NCBI GenBank assembly: GCA_003116995.1 | Contig: BDSL01000175.1 | Span: forward strand, 51,739-115,738 | DNA: 64,000 nt | Reading direction: 5' to 3' | Origin: Yamagishiella unicocca | Taxonomy: Eukaryota; Chlorophyta; Chlorophyceae; Chlamydomonadales; Volvocaceae | Shown here: in pieces, positions 10,782 to 22,500 of the stretch | Layout of the letters: every line of letters begins with the position of its first letter | Numbering within the stretch: the first letter of the stretch is position 1 | Translations under genes and position numbers: made by a program | Notes under the pieces: model-generated | What the model was told of the DNA's origin: nothing | The model's database searches: none | The model's input: only the letters and a program-made list of their open reading frames with translations

Positions 10782-12085
10782 GGCTGTGCGTAGCTTGCAC
10801 CACCTTAGCCGGAGCCCTGCTGCAGCTGCTGCCGCCTGTGCAGCTGGTCAAGGCCGACCACCGTTGAGTTGTACGCCAGAGGTAGTATGGCTCTGGCACC
10901 CGCCGCAGCGACGGCGGCAGGCGCCCTTCCTAAGCCTCTAACCAGGGATATGAAGATGCCCTTTGTCTACGCCGTTTGTTGCAGGCGCAACCAGGCAAGG
11001 TTCCGCCTTGGGAAAGCCCCGCCAAAACTACTGAGCTGTTCCCCTTGAACAAAGAACTGCCGCGCAGCTAGGATCTCCGAATGAAGGAACGTCCGTTACA
11101 AAGGCAGACTATCAGGATTGCCAACAGGCGATCATAATGGGATGTCCTGAACGCCTCCCGCTTGTGTGCTTCACAATTGGAATGCAGTAGGTGTTGAGAA
11201 GTTAATGTGAACTATAATTTAGGAAGGTATTCTTTGTCTACGTCTTAACCTGTCGTGCGGGGACCAGCGGACGGTGATTTGTCCACAAACACAGTAACGC
11301 TCGCCGCAACGTCATTGCTAACGAGTTACACCAAAATATTTCAATTAAAATTTGGTAAGAATCGACAGCAACATTGCGGCGAGCACCAGGCAGACATTCA
11401 GACCCAGGGGCCTCACGACAAAGGAACGTGGGTGACATACTTTGGTCGCTGACAATTGCCACACTTGAAACGTGCGACATCAACATTTGCAACATGCAAA
11501 ATCAAACAGATATCGCCCTGAAAGACACGGAGGCCCTCCTCGGCTCGACACAAGCAGGTACAGCGCCACAACGCATACAGTTCCAAGAACCGAGCTTGTC
11601 TTGGGGCTGCATTTACGACGAAGTTATGTGATACGGCAGGTGCGAGCTGCATGCGGCCGGGATGGGTATACGTTTGCCTACGCCTCACGCCTTCTCCTGT
11701 ATGCCAGGTACATCGTGCCAGTTGTAGCCGTCAACGTGGTGCTCGTTGTAGTCCTCCTCTATATTTTTGTCTGGCGATAGCCGACTCCCTGACTTCTACC
11801 TCAACGCTGGGTGCGTTTTGCTACAAGCACGTGGATCCAGCGCTCATCTGACGCCCGGAGCTCAGCCGCTCGATTGAGCACTGCCCCGGTGCTGACCCCG
11901 AAGTTGCTGGACAGCCACGCGGCTTGCGCCGAAGCTTCCTGTTGCCGTGGCCCCGCCCATCGGGACCCCCATTCGATCTGCACGGCGGCAACAACCAGGA
12001 GTGATTTGCATAACGCCAGCGCCAGCTCCGGCGGCACTCTGACGTTAGGCGCTGACATCGGCCGCAGCCCAAGCTGCACGTAGCT
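10782..12085. other. divergent intergenic region
   Basis: The region lies between the MRG start (-) and the membrane-protein start (+), and both promoters should lie here. The part from about 11150 to 11560 is AT-richer than the surrounding genes. One frame ends at 11780 in a strongly hydrophobic segment (see the separate entry); otherwise no coding region is supported. Confidence 0.45.
11472..11780 (+). other. weak ORF with a C-terminal hydrophobic segment
   Basis: An open frame without an ATG near its left end, ending at 11780. Its last ~24 residues (YIVPVVAVNVVLVVVLLYIF) would form a membrane helix, and a CAG acceptor-like site precedes that part near 11708. It could be the last exon of an unrecognised small membrane or tail-anchored protein, or chance. 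No upstream exon was found. Confidence 0.15.
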
Positions 12086-14027
12086 ATGACCACTGGCCTG
12101 CCCGAAGCCCGGCAACACCACCAGCAGCGGACGACCAGCCTGCACCAGCGCCAGCCGCAGCAGCGCGCCGGCATGGAGGCGCCGCCGCCCGGGGCGCCCT
12201 CCTACGGCTACCCGGGCCAGGTGGCCCCCGGAATGGCTGTGGAGGGCCCTCGGCTGCCGCCTTCCCTGCCGCTCATCGTCCTGGACGCCACCACTGCCAA
12301 GGTAGGCGCGTCGTCAGGGGGCATGAAGGGGGGGAGGCGAGGTGCTGGTTGGTTTTGCCGACTCCGGTTCCAACGCGGTTGCTTACCGGTAGGTTGCCCT
12401 AGAGGGGGTGGGACGCTGCACAACTGCGTCTCCAACGCGGCGAAGGAATGGTGTGCCTGGCCCGCCTCACTTCCCAATCTTGCCCCACACCGCCCACCCA
12501 CACCTTTCAAAGCAACACCAAACTCCGTTTTCGTTTTCGCACGTGATCAGGGCTGGTATTCGCGCGAAGCGCCGACCCGCCAGGTTCTCCTGCATGCACA
12601 TTCAAACCGATGTTCCACACTTGTTGTATCATAGCCTGTTCGATACTTTGCCGCGTATGACCAGCAACCTACCTCGCCCGCACCACTGCCGCCCGCCATC
12701 CCATCCCCTGCGCCTGCCGTGCCCCCACGGGTCTTCCTCGAACCCCCCCGGCCCGCCAGCTGATGGTGCCGTCCCGCGAGGCGCTGACCGCCCTCCTGGT
12801 GGTGCCGCTCATGCTGTGGGCGACGGTGGTGCTGGTGGGAGTGGCCCATGCAGAGCCCCTACCTGAGGGCACAACCAAGCGCGACTTTGAGCACCCGCTC
12901 ACGTGGTTTGACAGGTGGGTGGCGGCAGAGACCTGCCAGCGCCGCAACCAGGAGTTTGAGAAGAGGCAGGGCGGGTTGATCAATTCCGCATCCGCTCCTA
13001 ACGTGGAACTTTGGACCATCCCCGCTCCCCGCTTAATATATTGGCCACTGCCCATGCTTTGCATTGTCGTGCGTGTCTCGTGAGGGGTGGGCGAAGGAAC
13101 ATGAGACACCACCGCGCGTTGCGAAACCCGTCCCCAGCGTGCTTGTATGTTGTCCCGCAGTGCCTGCGCCTGCACCTTCATCGCTCTGGTGCTTGCCCGT
13201 TCATGTGGGGGCCATGCATTCGTACTGCAGGCACGTCTTCCGCGTGTGGGGGCCGCTGCTGCCCCTGGCGCCCTACCTGGTCCGCGTGGCAGCGCTGGGG
13301 CTGCGTGCGTCAGCGAACACCCCGGGGCGGCCACTGCGACCGGGAGTGAGCCTGCCGCTGCCCGCCCTGCTGACGTACTGTGTCGTGATTTTTGTCCGGA
13401 TAGCTCTGTACGTCAGCCATCTGGCGTTTCAGCAGTCAACCCCAATGGTCCTGGTGTCTGACCACCTGCTGCTGGCGGCATCGGTCGTGGCCTGCTTCCA
13501 GGTGGGTGCCGTACACAAGGCGCGACCGCCATTTCATCATTATTTAGATGTGAGAAGCAGCGCGATGTAATGGCGACGTTGTGGAGCCCCCCTTCTGGAT
13601 GTCAGCCGCCGCGCGGTGTGTTTTGTCAGCAGCAGACGAGGCCCCTGCCCTCCCCACATACGGTGGGTGCCGTGTACGACGTGGCCACAATCGTTATCCC
13701 GCAATGCCACCCGCCGCATTCGCCCATACGGGGCAACCTTTGATGCTGCAGTCGGAGCTGCTGTTGTGCCTCTCAGACGTCTTCAAGGCCGAGCTGCTGC
13801 GAGGGCTGGACAAAGGCGCTGGGATTCGGCAGATCGTTGTCGTAGCCGCCATGGTGACCTCCATGTTCTTACTCGTGTTTGTGTATGGCGACATGTACTG
13901 TACGGCACGGTGGTATCACGAACCAGCTGAGACACTGGGCGCTCTCGCGACAGGTGCCCTGGTGTTTCAGGTTCCGGTCGTGGTGTGGCTGCTGCGTCGT
14001 GCCAACCGGGGCCCCGGTAGGGTGTAG
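12086..14027 (+). CDS. multi-pass membrane protein of unknown function
   Basis: Four exons in consistent phase: 12086-12301, 12760-12914, 13231-13501, 13752-14027; 305 aa. I do not recognise the family. The N-terminal ~70 residues are polar and Gln/Pro-rich, probably cytosolic. About six hydrophobic stretches follow: ALLVVPLMLWATVVLVGVA; GPLLPLAPYLVRVAALG; LPALLTYCVVIFVRIALYV; VLVSDHLLLAASVVACF; IRQIVVVAAMVTSMFLLVF; and ALATGALVFQVPVVVWLL. The chain ends with a short basic tail. SDHLLLAASVVACFQ is probably a conserved segment, because an exon boundary falls straight after it and polar residues sit inside the helix. No enzyme motif was seen. The start ATG 12086 follows an in-frame stop. The frame cannot be read through the introns, so the hydrophobicity of all three downstream exons in one frame supports the model. 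Confidence 0.7.
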
Positions 14028-14455
14028 ATATAAGATCGCTGTTCATGTGCCACGCATTGATAGATGACGGGCGTTGTTTAATGAGCTGTCCTGAATGCGT
14101 GTTACAGTGAGTCTTGGTGTTACTTCTTTCACCATTTCGGCCTCACGGTAGCCACTTACGTGCACAGTTCACATCTGATGCGGCATCACATGAACACCTT
14201 GATTCTGTACAAGGCGTACAGCTTGTACACCCCTACATTAATTCGCACGCTTCCCTCATGCCGCAAGCCCAAGCATCCATGCCTCCCACCCGCATCATAC
14301 CCATTCAAGCCAAGGCTGGGGCACTCACGACAGGAAGGATTGCATCAAATACACTGACCGGAGACATTCAACAATACCGGCGCGGATTATGACTACAGAC
14401 AGCGGATGGCTAGCATTGGCTTGTCGATGACGTTTGATGTTACGCCACACATCGT
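14028..14455. other. convergent intergenic region
   Basis: The region lies between the stops of the membrane-protein gene (+) and the PDI-like gene (-). It contains a minus-strand TGTAA at 14102-14106. Open frames on the plus strand here have no recognisable content. Confidence 0.5.
14102..14106 (-). promoter_or_regulatory. TGTAA polyadenylation signal, PDI-like gene
   Basis: TTACA on the plus strand gives TGTAA on the minus strand, about 350 bases beyond the stop of the PDI-like gene. It is a plausible poly(A) signal, but the distance is long. Confidence 0.35.
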
Positions 14456-15544
14456 TTAAGCATCCGTGGTCAGCTCCTTAGCAGCCTCCTCAGCAAAGGC
14501 CTTCAGGCTGTCCTTGTCCCGAGCACCACGGTAGGCCTTGATCTCCTCGCCCTTGTGGATGACCTTCAGGGTGGGGTACCCCTTGATCTGCAGGGGGATG
14601 GCGCCCAAACATTAGCAGAACTTGGGCCTTTTCACCTCAAACCTAATGCATCGATATTACGCGGAGAAATGTAAAGCGCAACCATAACGTCATTCACAAA
14701 CAGACGTGTGCACGGGTTTCACTGCAGTAATCCGTGTCTTCACTAACACTGGAGCCACCACCACCGACGACAGTCAAGATCATTTTGCGCTGTTGCACGC
14801 GTCTGGTGCATGCGTCAGGAAGGGACGTGCTTTACAGGTTGTTAGCCGTCCACCCCTCCACCCCCGGCCCAAACGTGCTTTTCGCACCTGGGCATTAGAG
14901 CAGACGTCGCGGTCAGTGGTGCAGTCCACGTGTGCGATGGCAATGCTGGCGTTGTCCTTGAACTCCTCACCAAGCTCCTTCCAGGTCGTTGCCAGGCGCT
15001 TGCAGTGTCCTACAGCCATCAAAGATCATGGCTGATAACCTCCCAAGTGCCACGTCTGATATCCACGCATAATCCAATGAAAAAGAACTGAACGCCCCTT
15101 GAAAAACGAAAACCGCGCGCTCGATCTTGGTGCAGATCAAGGCTTGCACCGAGGCCCAGTATCAGAAACCATTCACACAATGATCTTATCGACTTACCAC
15201 ACCAGGGCGCGTAGTACCTGTTGAGGGCGAGACGCGACGACGTCAGCAAACAACAAGAATTCCGGAAGCGCTCTGCTACTATGAAGATGCCGCCTAAAGA
15301 ACAGTGCCGCCTCTTACTTAATGAAGTAAACCTTGCCGTCTCCAGTCTGCGCTCAACGGATAAAGCGATACCACTGATAAGGCGGATATATTGAAGATCG
15401 CGTCAGAAACGAGGAGCAGGGGCGCACCTTCTCCTCGTAGTTCGAGCTGGTAAGATGAACGACGTGTGGGCTGGTAAACTCAGATGCAAGGGTAGCGGCC
15501 ACTAGTGCCGAGGCCAAGACGGCCGCGAGTGCAAGACGAGCCAT
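14456..15544 (-). CDS. single-domain protein disulfide isomerase-like protein (PDIL5-1 type)
   Basis: Five exons in transcript order: 15428-15544, 15318-15346, 15198-15217, 14888-15009, 14456-14587; 139 aa. Residues 1-20 form a signal peptide (MARLALAAVLASALVAATLA). One thioredoxin domain follows: VVHLTSSNYEEK, VYFIKYYAPWCGHCKRL with the redox-active CGHC at 55-58, IAIAHVDCTTDRDVC and IKGYPTLKVIHKGEEIKAY with the conserved cis-Pro. This size and layout match plant PDIL5-1, a short ER oxidoreductase; thiol-disulfide exchange on secretory proteins is inferred. The C-terminus ends TTDA and has no KDEL-type retrieval signal, so the protein may rely on a partner for retention or may leave the ER. 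Exon 3 is only 20 nt, and the following intron splits the Gly codon of CGHC. The gene is divergent from the ankyrin-type gene, 351 bases away. Confidence 0.92.
15198..15217 (-). other. 20-nt microexon of the PDI-like gene
   Basis: Encodes the end of a Lys codon, YYAPWC and the first base of the active-site Gly. It is flanked by CAG and GTAAGT on the minus strand. Its length is not a multiple of three, so skipping it would break the frame and lose the active-site Cys. Confidence 0.85.
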
Positions 15545-15895
15545 GTCTTTGTGGGCGATAACTGGATTATGCGATTGTGTGGATGCAAATCACCATACAG
15601 GATACACAATTCTCAAAGCAGAGCAGTGGGATGACCAACCGAGCGCTGTACGGCGCGCTTGCGGGAGCCTGTAGTACGTTGGACTGTGCCACACACAAAC
15701 CCTCGCGCCTGCTTCCTTTCCCATGTGCGCTTGCCCCCGTAATATTAAGGGAGTGTGAGAATGTTTCTGGTTTCGTCTCGGCAAGCGAGGACCTTATTTA
15801 GCTTTATTTTAACTTAAATTGTCTCGCAACCACTTCTCAACCATCCAGGTTGTCTGCCGAAGTCGCGCCAACTGTCTAGTTTTCCGCATGGACAG
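15545..15895. promoter_or_regulatory. shared divergent promoter region
   Basis: Only 351 bases separate the start codons of the PDI-like gene (-) and the ankyrin-type gene (+), so both promoters must lie here or overlap. An AT-rich stretch without GC sits at 15795-15825. No specific factor site is claimed. Confidence 0.4.
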
Positions 15896-18211
15896 ATGAG
15901 CGCTTGGAAACGCCCTCGCTTACAGGGGTCACTACCGGTAGTCGCCGGAGGCGACTCCCCCGCGGCTGACGCAGTCCTCCCACCTGCAGTCCTGGATGCG
16001 CACATCACGCCCAACGGAATCGGTCGAAATTCTCGAGATGACAACATAGCGGTGACCGGCGAGGGGCTGTCAGCCTCCGCCTCGACCGGGTGCCTGTTAT
16101 CGTTGCCGCCGGTGCTGCAGCAGCTAGTCATCCTTGCTGCTGGGCGAGGAGCAAGAGGTGCATACTGCTCTTGCAAGGCCATGCGAGATGCCTTTAATAA
16201 CGGCACGCGTTTCCCGGAGATGTTTGCACGCTACTGCATAGCGGCGTGGGGACCCTCGTATGCAGCAGTGGGTGCGCTCGAGTGCGCCCCGTTGGTACTC
16301 ACAAGCTCTCATGCACAACCTGAAAAAGAGCTGCGAAGTATCCTGCGAGCTGTTGTCAACGCTGGTGCCGACCTGCGTCGCAAAACGCTGGAACTCATCA
16401 AAACAGCGATATCAAGTAGGGTTTATTGCACTGTGTGGGTCCTGCTGCTGCTCTGTCCTCCGTGTTGAAGAAACCCTCTGCCTGGAGCACTCGGTGAATT
16501 GCCCGTGCGCCCGTACTTCCACCAGCTGGCTATGCGGGTGTGCTGGATGAGCTGCTGCAGCTGCTGGCCTCGCTGCCTGCGGACACGGAGAGGAGACTTG
16601 AGGGCGGCATTGGTCCCCATGTGGCAACGTGCTGCACGGCGCTGGCGTACGCTGGCAGCTACAGGAAGTGCACCGCGGACATGGTGCGGGCGCTGGTTCA
16701 TGCCATCACGGTCACGGCTGGGGTGACGATCCACTCCTACACATACAGCATTGCGCTGCGTGAGGCCAGCTGCGGTGGTAGGTGCTGGGATCGTTCCGGA
16801 GGCGCGTCGTGAAGATGTGGGGCTGGAGTAACGAGGAATGAGTCGCCGGCCAGGGGAAAAGCTCCGGCGCGCGCATCGTCAATTGGCTTTTGGAACTTCT
16901 TTGCGGTGGAGTCCGTGTTCATGCGCTGTGCACGTCGGCCCCGGGCCGATAATCAGGTTGTGTGCAAGCGTTTGTGCGAATTGAATGATGCGTTTTTAGC
17001 TGGGTGCCCGGGCCGCTTGCAGTCCCTGTCATAACGTGCCGCCACCACCTGTTGTGCTGTTGCCGCACCCCTGGCCTGCAGACCGCGACGAGATACTCCT
17101 GAGCCTCCTGGCCGGCAAACCGCCGGTGCGCTGCATTAACTATGCGCTCGCCCTTGCCATGAAGGCGAGCTGTGCTCACACGCTAGAGCTGTTGGTTGCA
17201 GCGGGGGGGAGCCTTCCCCGGGATTCACAGTGGAACGCAGCCATGCGTGGGGAGCCGGGAGTCATCCGCTTTGTGGCAGAGGAAATGCGCCGCACTGGGA
17301 CCTGGAACAACGTCTTGGCGGATCGGTTGCTCAAGCACACGGTCAGCTTTATTAACACGCACAACGAGGGGGAGCTGGCGCAGCGATGTCACGCGCTGCG
17401 GGTGCTGGTGTGGGAGCTGGGTGCGAACCCGTGCGCGGCTGGCAGCTGCAGCCTGGCCGAGGCGTGCGCGCTGGACAACACGTACAATCGGCTCGCCGAT
17501 GTGCTGCTGGTGCTGGGCGCCGACGCCGACGCGGCACTCTTGAGCCTGTGCTCGCTGCCAAGCCCGCTTCGTAGACCTTATGAGGAGCAGCTGAATCCCA
17601 GGGCATTGCAGACGCTGTTGCTATTGGGCGTGGAGACGGATGCAGGTGCCTCGCGGGCGCTCCGTGCAGCGCTGAGGTATGGCCGGCCGGTACAGGCCAG
17701 GCAACTGCTGCAGGCGGGAGCCGTGTCAGCTGGGGCCTGTGTTGCGGTGTTGGGGCGAGCCGCAGGGCTGCAGCTGCTGGGTGACAACGGCTCAGAGTCC
17801 TATGAGGTGGATGGTGAGGGCGTCGGTTCAGGCGACGATGAGTCAGACGACGAGAATGCACAAGGACAGCCGCAGCAGGGGGGGTGGGATTGGGCGTGGG
17901 AGTTGGCACGTGCAGGGGCGCTGCCGATCGCAGAGCCGATCGCAGAGTTGGGGCCCTGCAGCGCTGTGGAGTGTGCGCTGGAAGACGCGTGCCGGCGAGG
18001 AGATGCAGAGGCGGTTGGGGAGCTGGTATGCTGGGGCGTGGCGGGCGGGGAGAGCTGTACGGCCGGATTTTGGCTGGCGTTTGAGGGTGGCCACACCAGA
18101 TGCGTGCAGACGCTGGCGGCGTTAGGTGCTGTGCCGTTGGAAGTGCAGCAGGAAGCGGCGCGGGTGATGGCGGCAAGGGCATCGCTGGCAAGGTTGCGGG
18201 GGCATGATTAA
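15896..18211 (+). CDS. ankyrin-repeat-like protein, possible degenerate F-box
   Basis: Three exons: 15896-16415, 16526-16777, 17082-18211; both introns phase 1; 633 aa. Residues ~65-100 read LPPVLQQLVILAAGRGARG and CSCKAMRDAF, which recalls an F-box (Leu-Pro start, later Cys/Lys-rich helix) but is too diverged to be sure. From about residue 140 on, helix-turn-helix units recur with ankyrin-like words: LRAVVNAGADLRRKTLELIK, HTLELLVAAGGSLP, LRVLVWELGANPC, LADVLLVLGADADAALL, TLLLLGVETDAGASRALRAA and ACRRGDAEAVGELVCWG. The consensus G-TPLH is mostly lost. An acidic stretch (about residues 505-525, SGDDESDDEN) interrupts the repeats. The product is probably a protein-binding scaffold, perhaps a substrate adaptor; no enzyme motif. 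Its partners are unknown. Confidence 0.75.
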
Positions 18212-19521
18212 CCGTGCTGAGGGTCGAGGTTGAGTGCAGCGGACACCTCCAAACAAGCTGCATCGGATGCGACCTTTTGACACAGATTGCGGGGTGAAAT
18301 GTATGCCGGAGGGTGGCCCTCTCGATGCTGATATGCAATGGGTGTCAATGGACTGCATGGAAGTATAGCTACGTGGTTGGGAGTGCCGGTAATGACTTGT
18401 AGATCAGCTGCTCGGGCCGCCTACCGGCATACTATTAGCGTTGCGTGGGTTCGATTCATTGCACATAGGAAACGCAAGACTTGTCCTGCAATATGCCTTA
18501 CAGCCCTGGTTAACCGGACTTACTGCGTCCATTGCGTACTGACTAGGGGATCCTGATGCGTTACTTCCTTACTAACCTAGTTGCCGCCAGACTTACGGCA
18601 CGCTTGACAGGATTCCAAACCGATGTACCTTTTAAAACTTACTGTCAAGCTCGGTACCAAATCTCTTCACGGCATTGCTGCTTCACTGATAACCATACCA
18701 TACCGCGGTAGTGGCACTTACAGGTCATGACACACAGGCAAATGAGCCACAGCGTGTCGCTGGTATGTAAGCGCCAAGCCCAAACACATTATTGTGTGTA
18801 AGGCCATGAATATAGACTCGCGCCGACCTTGGCAAGGATTCACGCGCCAACCAATCTACACATTTGCGTGACGCTCGATCCCGCGTGGTGATCTCGAAAC
18901 GAGGGAGCAGCATGAATGGCGGGGCCGCGCGCAAGCCGTCTAACCACCGAATCGTGCCCTGCATGCCTCCCAGCATGCCTTCCAACATAAAATCTCCGGA
19001 GTGGGAAATCTTCTTCCTTTAATACAAATTAGGCTACTATCCTTAGTATCTACAGAACCATTGTACATTCCTCCAGCTGCACCACCGGATGCTGGGTGGG
19101 ACGCACACGCCTGGCCGAAGAATGGCGTCACACGCAGGCGCGAAGGTTTTCGAATGTGGTACCCTGCGACGGCTGATAAAGAATTCAAAGTCCTTGATCG
19201 ATAGCCAGAACATGCCAACCGGAAATAGCCCCGGTTCAGACACAGAAACCAATCGTTGCGCTTGGTGGCCATGACGGCCAGCTGGAACGGCGGCGTAAAC
19301 CGTACGATCAGCAACCGCCAATTATACCTCCAGCAATTCACGGAGAGTAATTCACACACATGCAGAGGGCTTAGCGCGTCGTAGTCCCGGATCGCACGCG
19401 AAACCAGAGGAGGTATGAATGCCGGCCTTGAGGAGTAGCGGACAGCAAGGCTGGCACCTGACCGGGTACATGCGATACGGCGCTCGATCACACCCGAAGC
19501 ATGTCATCTCGTTAGTAGCGG
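18212..19521. other. convergent intergenic region, nothing supported
   Basis: 1.3 kb between the ankyrin-type stop (+) and the ABC transporter stop (-). Both 3' UTRs should lie here. Short open frames occur on both strands with no recognisable protein. A tRNA-like word near 18447 was checked and rejected. Confidence 0.5.
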
Positions 19522-22500
19522 CTACTGCTCAGATGACTGCGGAATGGGCACCGTCACCACTACGCCGGCCAGCACCGCTGACATCCTGCCGGCCCCAGCA
19601 GCTGCCGGCCGGCCCGCCTCATCGTTGTCGTCATCGACGGTGGTTAAGCTGCCTGCCGTACCAAGCATGCCCAACGAGCCACCGTTGATCCCATCGCCGG
19701 CGGTCACCGACGGGTCGTCAGAAGCGTCACCTAGGACGCCGCTAAGGGCCTCCTCCTCCATGGAAGCCGATGACCCATGGGCGGCAAAGAGAGACCCGAT
19801 GGTCGAGGAGCTGCTGGTCCCGCTGCTACCAGACCCGTCACCGTCCAGCTTGGAGGCGATAATGGAAGTGACGGAGGCGGCCGGGCTCGATGAGACCAGA
19901 AGTGGAAGCGGGCTGGCCCCACGGCCACCTTGGCCTCCAAATCCAGCGGCTGCCGCTGCGGCCGCAGCAGCCGCTGCTGCAAGGATTGAATCTGAGTCGG
20001 TTTCGGTTGCGGCGGCGGTGTTGGGGTCAATCCCGTACTGCTGGCGACACACCAGCTGCCAGTAGATGCCTCGCAGGGCCAGAAGCTCGTGGTGGCTCCC
20101 CATCTCGTGGACCTAATATGGAGTAGGGAGGGGACAGGGAGAGAGGCTGGGTCTACAAGGTGCAGGAATACCATTACTACCGATAGGTAATGTCAAAGCC
20201 ACAAAGCAAGCCAATGTAGGCCATGCTTGGCTTTCATTCTCCACCCCAAGCTTCCACCCACCTTGCCCTTGTCCATGACCACAATGATGTCAGCGTGGCG
20301 CACGGTTGACAAGCGGTGCGCAATGACTACCACTGTGCGGTCGCGGGCGCTCATGGCGCGGTCGAGCGCCACGTGCACCTGCGCCTCGGACTCAGCGTCC
20401 AGCGCAGACGAGAACTCGTCCAAGACTAGCAGCTTGGGCCTGACCGGTGAAGTAATTGGGGAAAGTGTTGAAGCGGGCTGCTATAGTACGCTACGACGGC
20501 TCATAGTCCCACAGCTGCTGCCTCAAATGGGTCGACATTTGAGGTGGGCATCAAGCAAAGAAACGCAGCCAACACGATCACAGACACGACAAGATAGGCA
20601 GTGAAGAGCAATAGAGGCCGCGCACACATTCGGTCTACCCACTTGCGTACGAGAGCGCGCGCCAGGGCCAGGCGCTGCTTTTGGCCGCCCGACAGCAGCT
20701 TGTCCGTCACCAGCGTGCTGTAGCCCTGCAAACAGCGACGAAACGTGTGGCGTTCCTCAGGGACAACCGGGTTGCAAGGTCGGGGGGGTTTGTGAGGAAG
20801 CCCGTGCCAGGTCGGGGGGGAGGATGCGGCACTGTTAGCGGTGCAAGCATGAACGTGCTGGCTACGACACCCCTCGAACCCTCCCATCGGACGGCCCCGA
20901 ACCACAGCCTACCTCCGGCAGTGCCATGATGAAGTCATGAGCGTTTGCTGACCGCGCAGCCTCCTCGATAGCGTCCTGGCTAGGTGCTTCGTGATCCATG
21001 CCGTACGCAATGTTTGCGGCAATGCTCCGGCTAAACAGCCGCGGCTCCTGCAAAGGCAATGGCAGACAGCAGTTGGAAATGGGTACGAGGCTTGGCCGCA
21101 TGACGAGCATGTTCCATCTGGGATGAAGTACCATAAGCAGACCAACCCGTGTCAAATCCATGTCAGGTCCATAACCGCCTTGTTTCACACCCCAAAAAAT
21201 ATTCTTCCTGCCATCGCCTACCTGGGGCACCACTCCGATTTGAGAGCGGTACCACGTCGCATCCGCCTGCTGCAGCTCGAGGGCTTCATCCAGCAGCATC
21301 TTCCCACCGGTGGGGTCGTAGAGCCGCTGGAGCAGAGCGCACACCGTGGTTTTGCCACTGCCGCTGAGGCCCACCTGTGAGCGTGTATGGCGAACAGGGT
21401 ATACATGTACCTTTAGAAACTCATGGCTGGAAGTATGTTGATTGCCATTCGACGAAAGCCTGCCCTTCTGATTTTGCGTGCAGACAGGCGCGACACGTCT
21501 AGACCGTTGGCAAGGAGGGAAGCGAAGCAACTTCGAAAGCCGCAAGGGACCAGGGATGAGGGTTCGGCGTCTCCCTGTCCCTTCCCGCATGCCGCAGCGC
21601 CGCCAACCCACCAATGCCGTCAGCTTGCCCGGCTGGAACGTCAGCGAGACCTTGTTCAGGGCCAGGACGCCGGGCCGACTCGGGTAGCTGATGGGCAGCG
21701 TTGGAAGGGTGGCGATTTCGTAAGGCAGGGTATCGCATCCGAGTCAGGTTCAACCATGGGCGCAACCATGGATGATACCTCGCTGGCGGCACGCACATGC
21801 CGCACGTCTTAGACAGTCCCGCAGGGACTCCAGCGCTTCTCCACTGCCGTAAAGCGGCGCCTGTACCGTCACGTCACCGCCACAGTCTGAATGCTCCCAC
21901 CAGGCCGCCGTACAATCCCCAGAAGCACTATGCGCTCGTGCGCGCGGACACCTCACCTGAACACAACATCCTCCAGCGTGACCTGACCGCTGAACGATGG
22001 CAACGTCCGGCCTGGCGCAATCTGCGGCGCGGGTGGCTCCCCGAGCATAGTAACAACGCGCTCGCTGGCGCCCACGGCCTGCAGCCATCGCGAAGGGTTG
22101 CTGAGCAATACAATGTGGGGTAAAGTTTCGGTGGCACACACGTTTCGTGCGGAACCTGGACTTCTTTGCCTCAACCTTCCTGTATGCCGCACGCTGCTGC
22201 CCCTGGCGACTCCTACAACCGGATCATGGGACCCCACACCCTACCACCCTCCGCTGAGGCTAGCATGCGCACCTCGCAGATCTCGGTAAACTCGTCGCAG
22301 ACGTTGAGCGAAGCGTACGTGACGAACTCGACGTACCTGCAACGGAGGCGTCGCGCAGGACGTAAGAGCGTGCCGACAGGGCCGGCTCGCTCCAACTCCA
22401 GTCAACTGTAGCTGCCAGCACTATCCGGCCAACGGACTGCCAAGCCATGCCACCAACCAAACGACTGTACCTGACAAACCTGGACCGGATCCATCCAAGT

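Noticed and set aside
18421..18470. tRNA T-loop-like word GGTTCGATTC
   Set aside because: The flanks do not form a T-stem, and no D-arm, anticodon arm or acceptor stem is found at the right distance.
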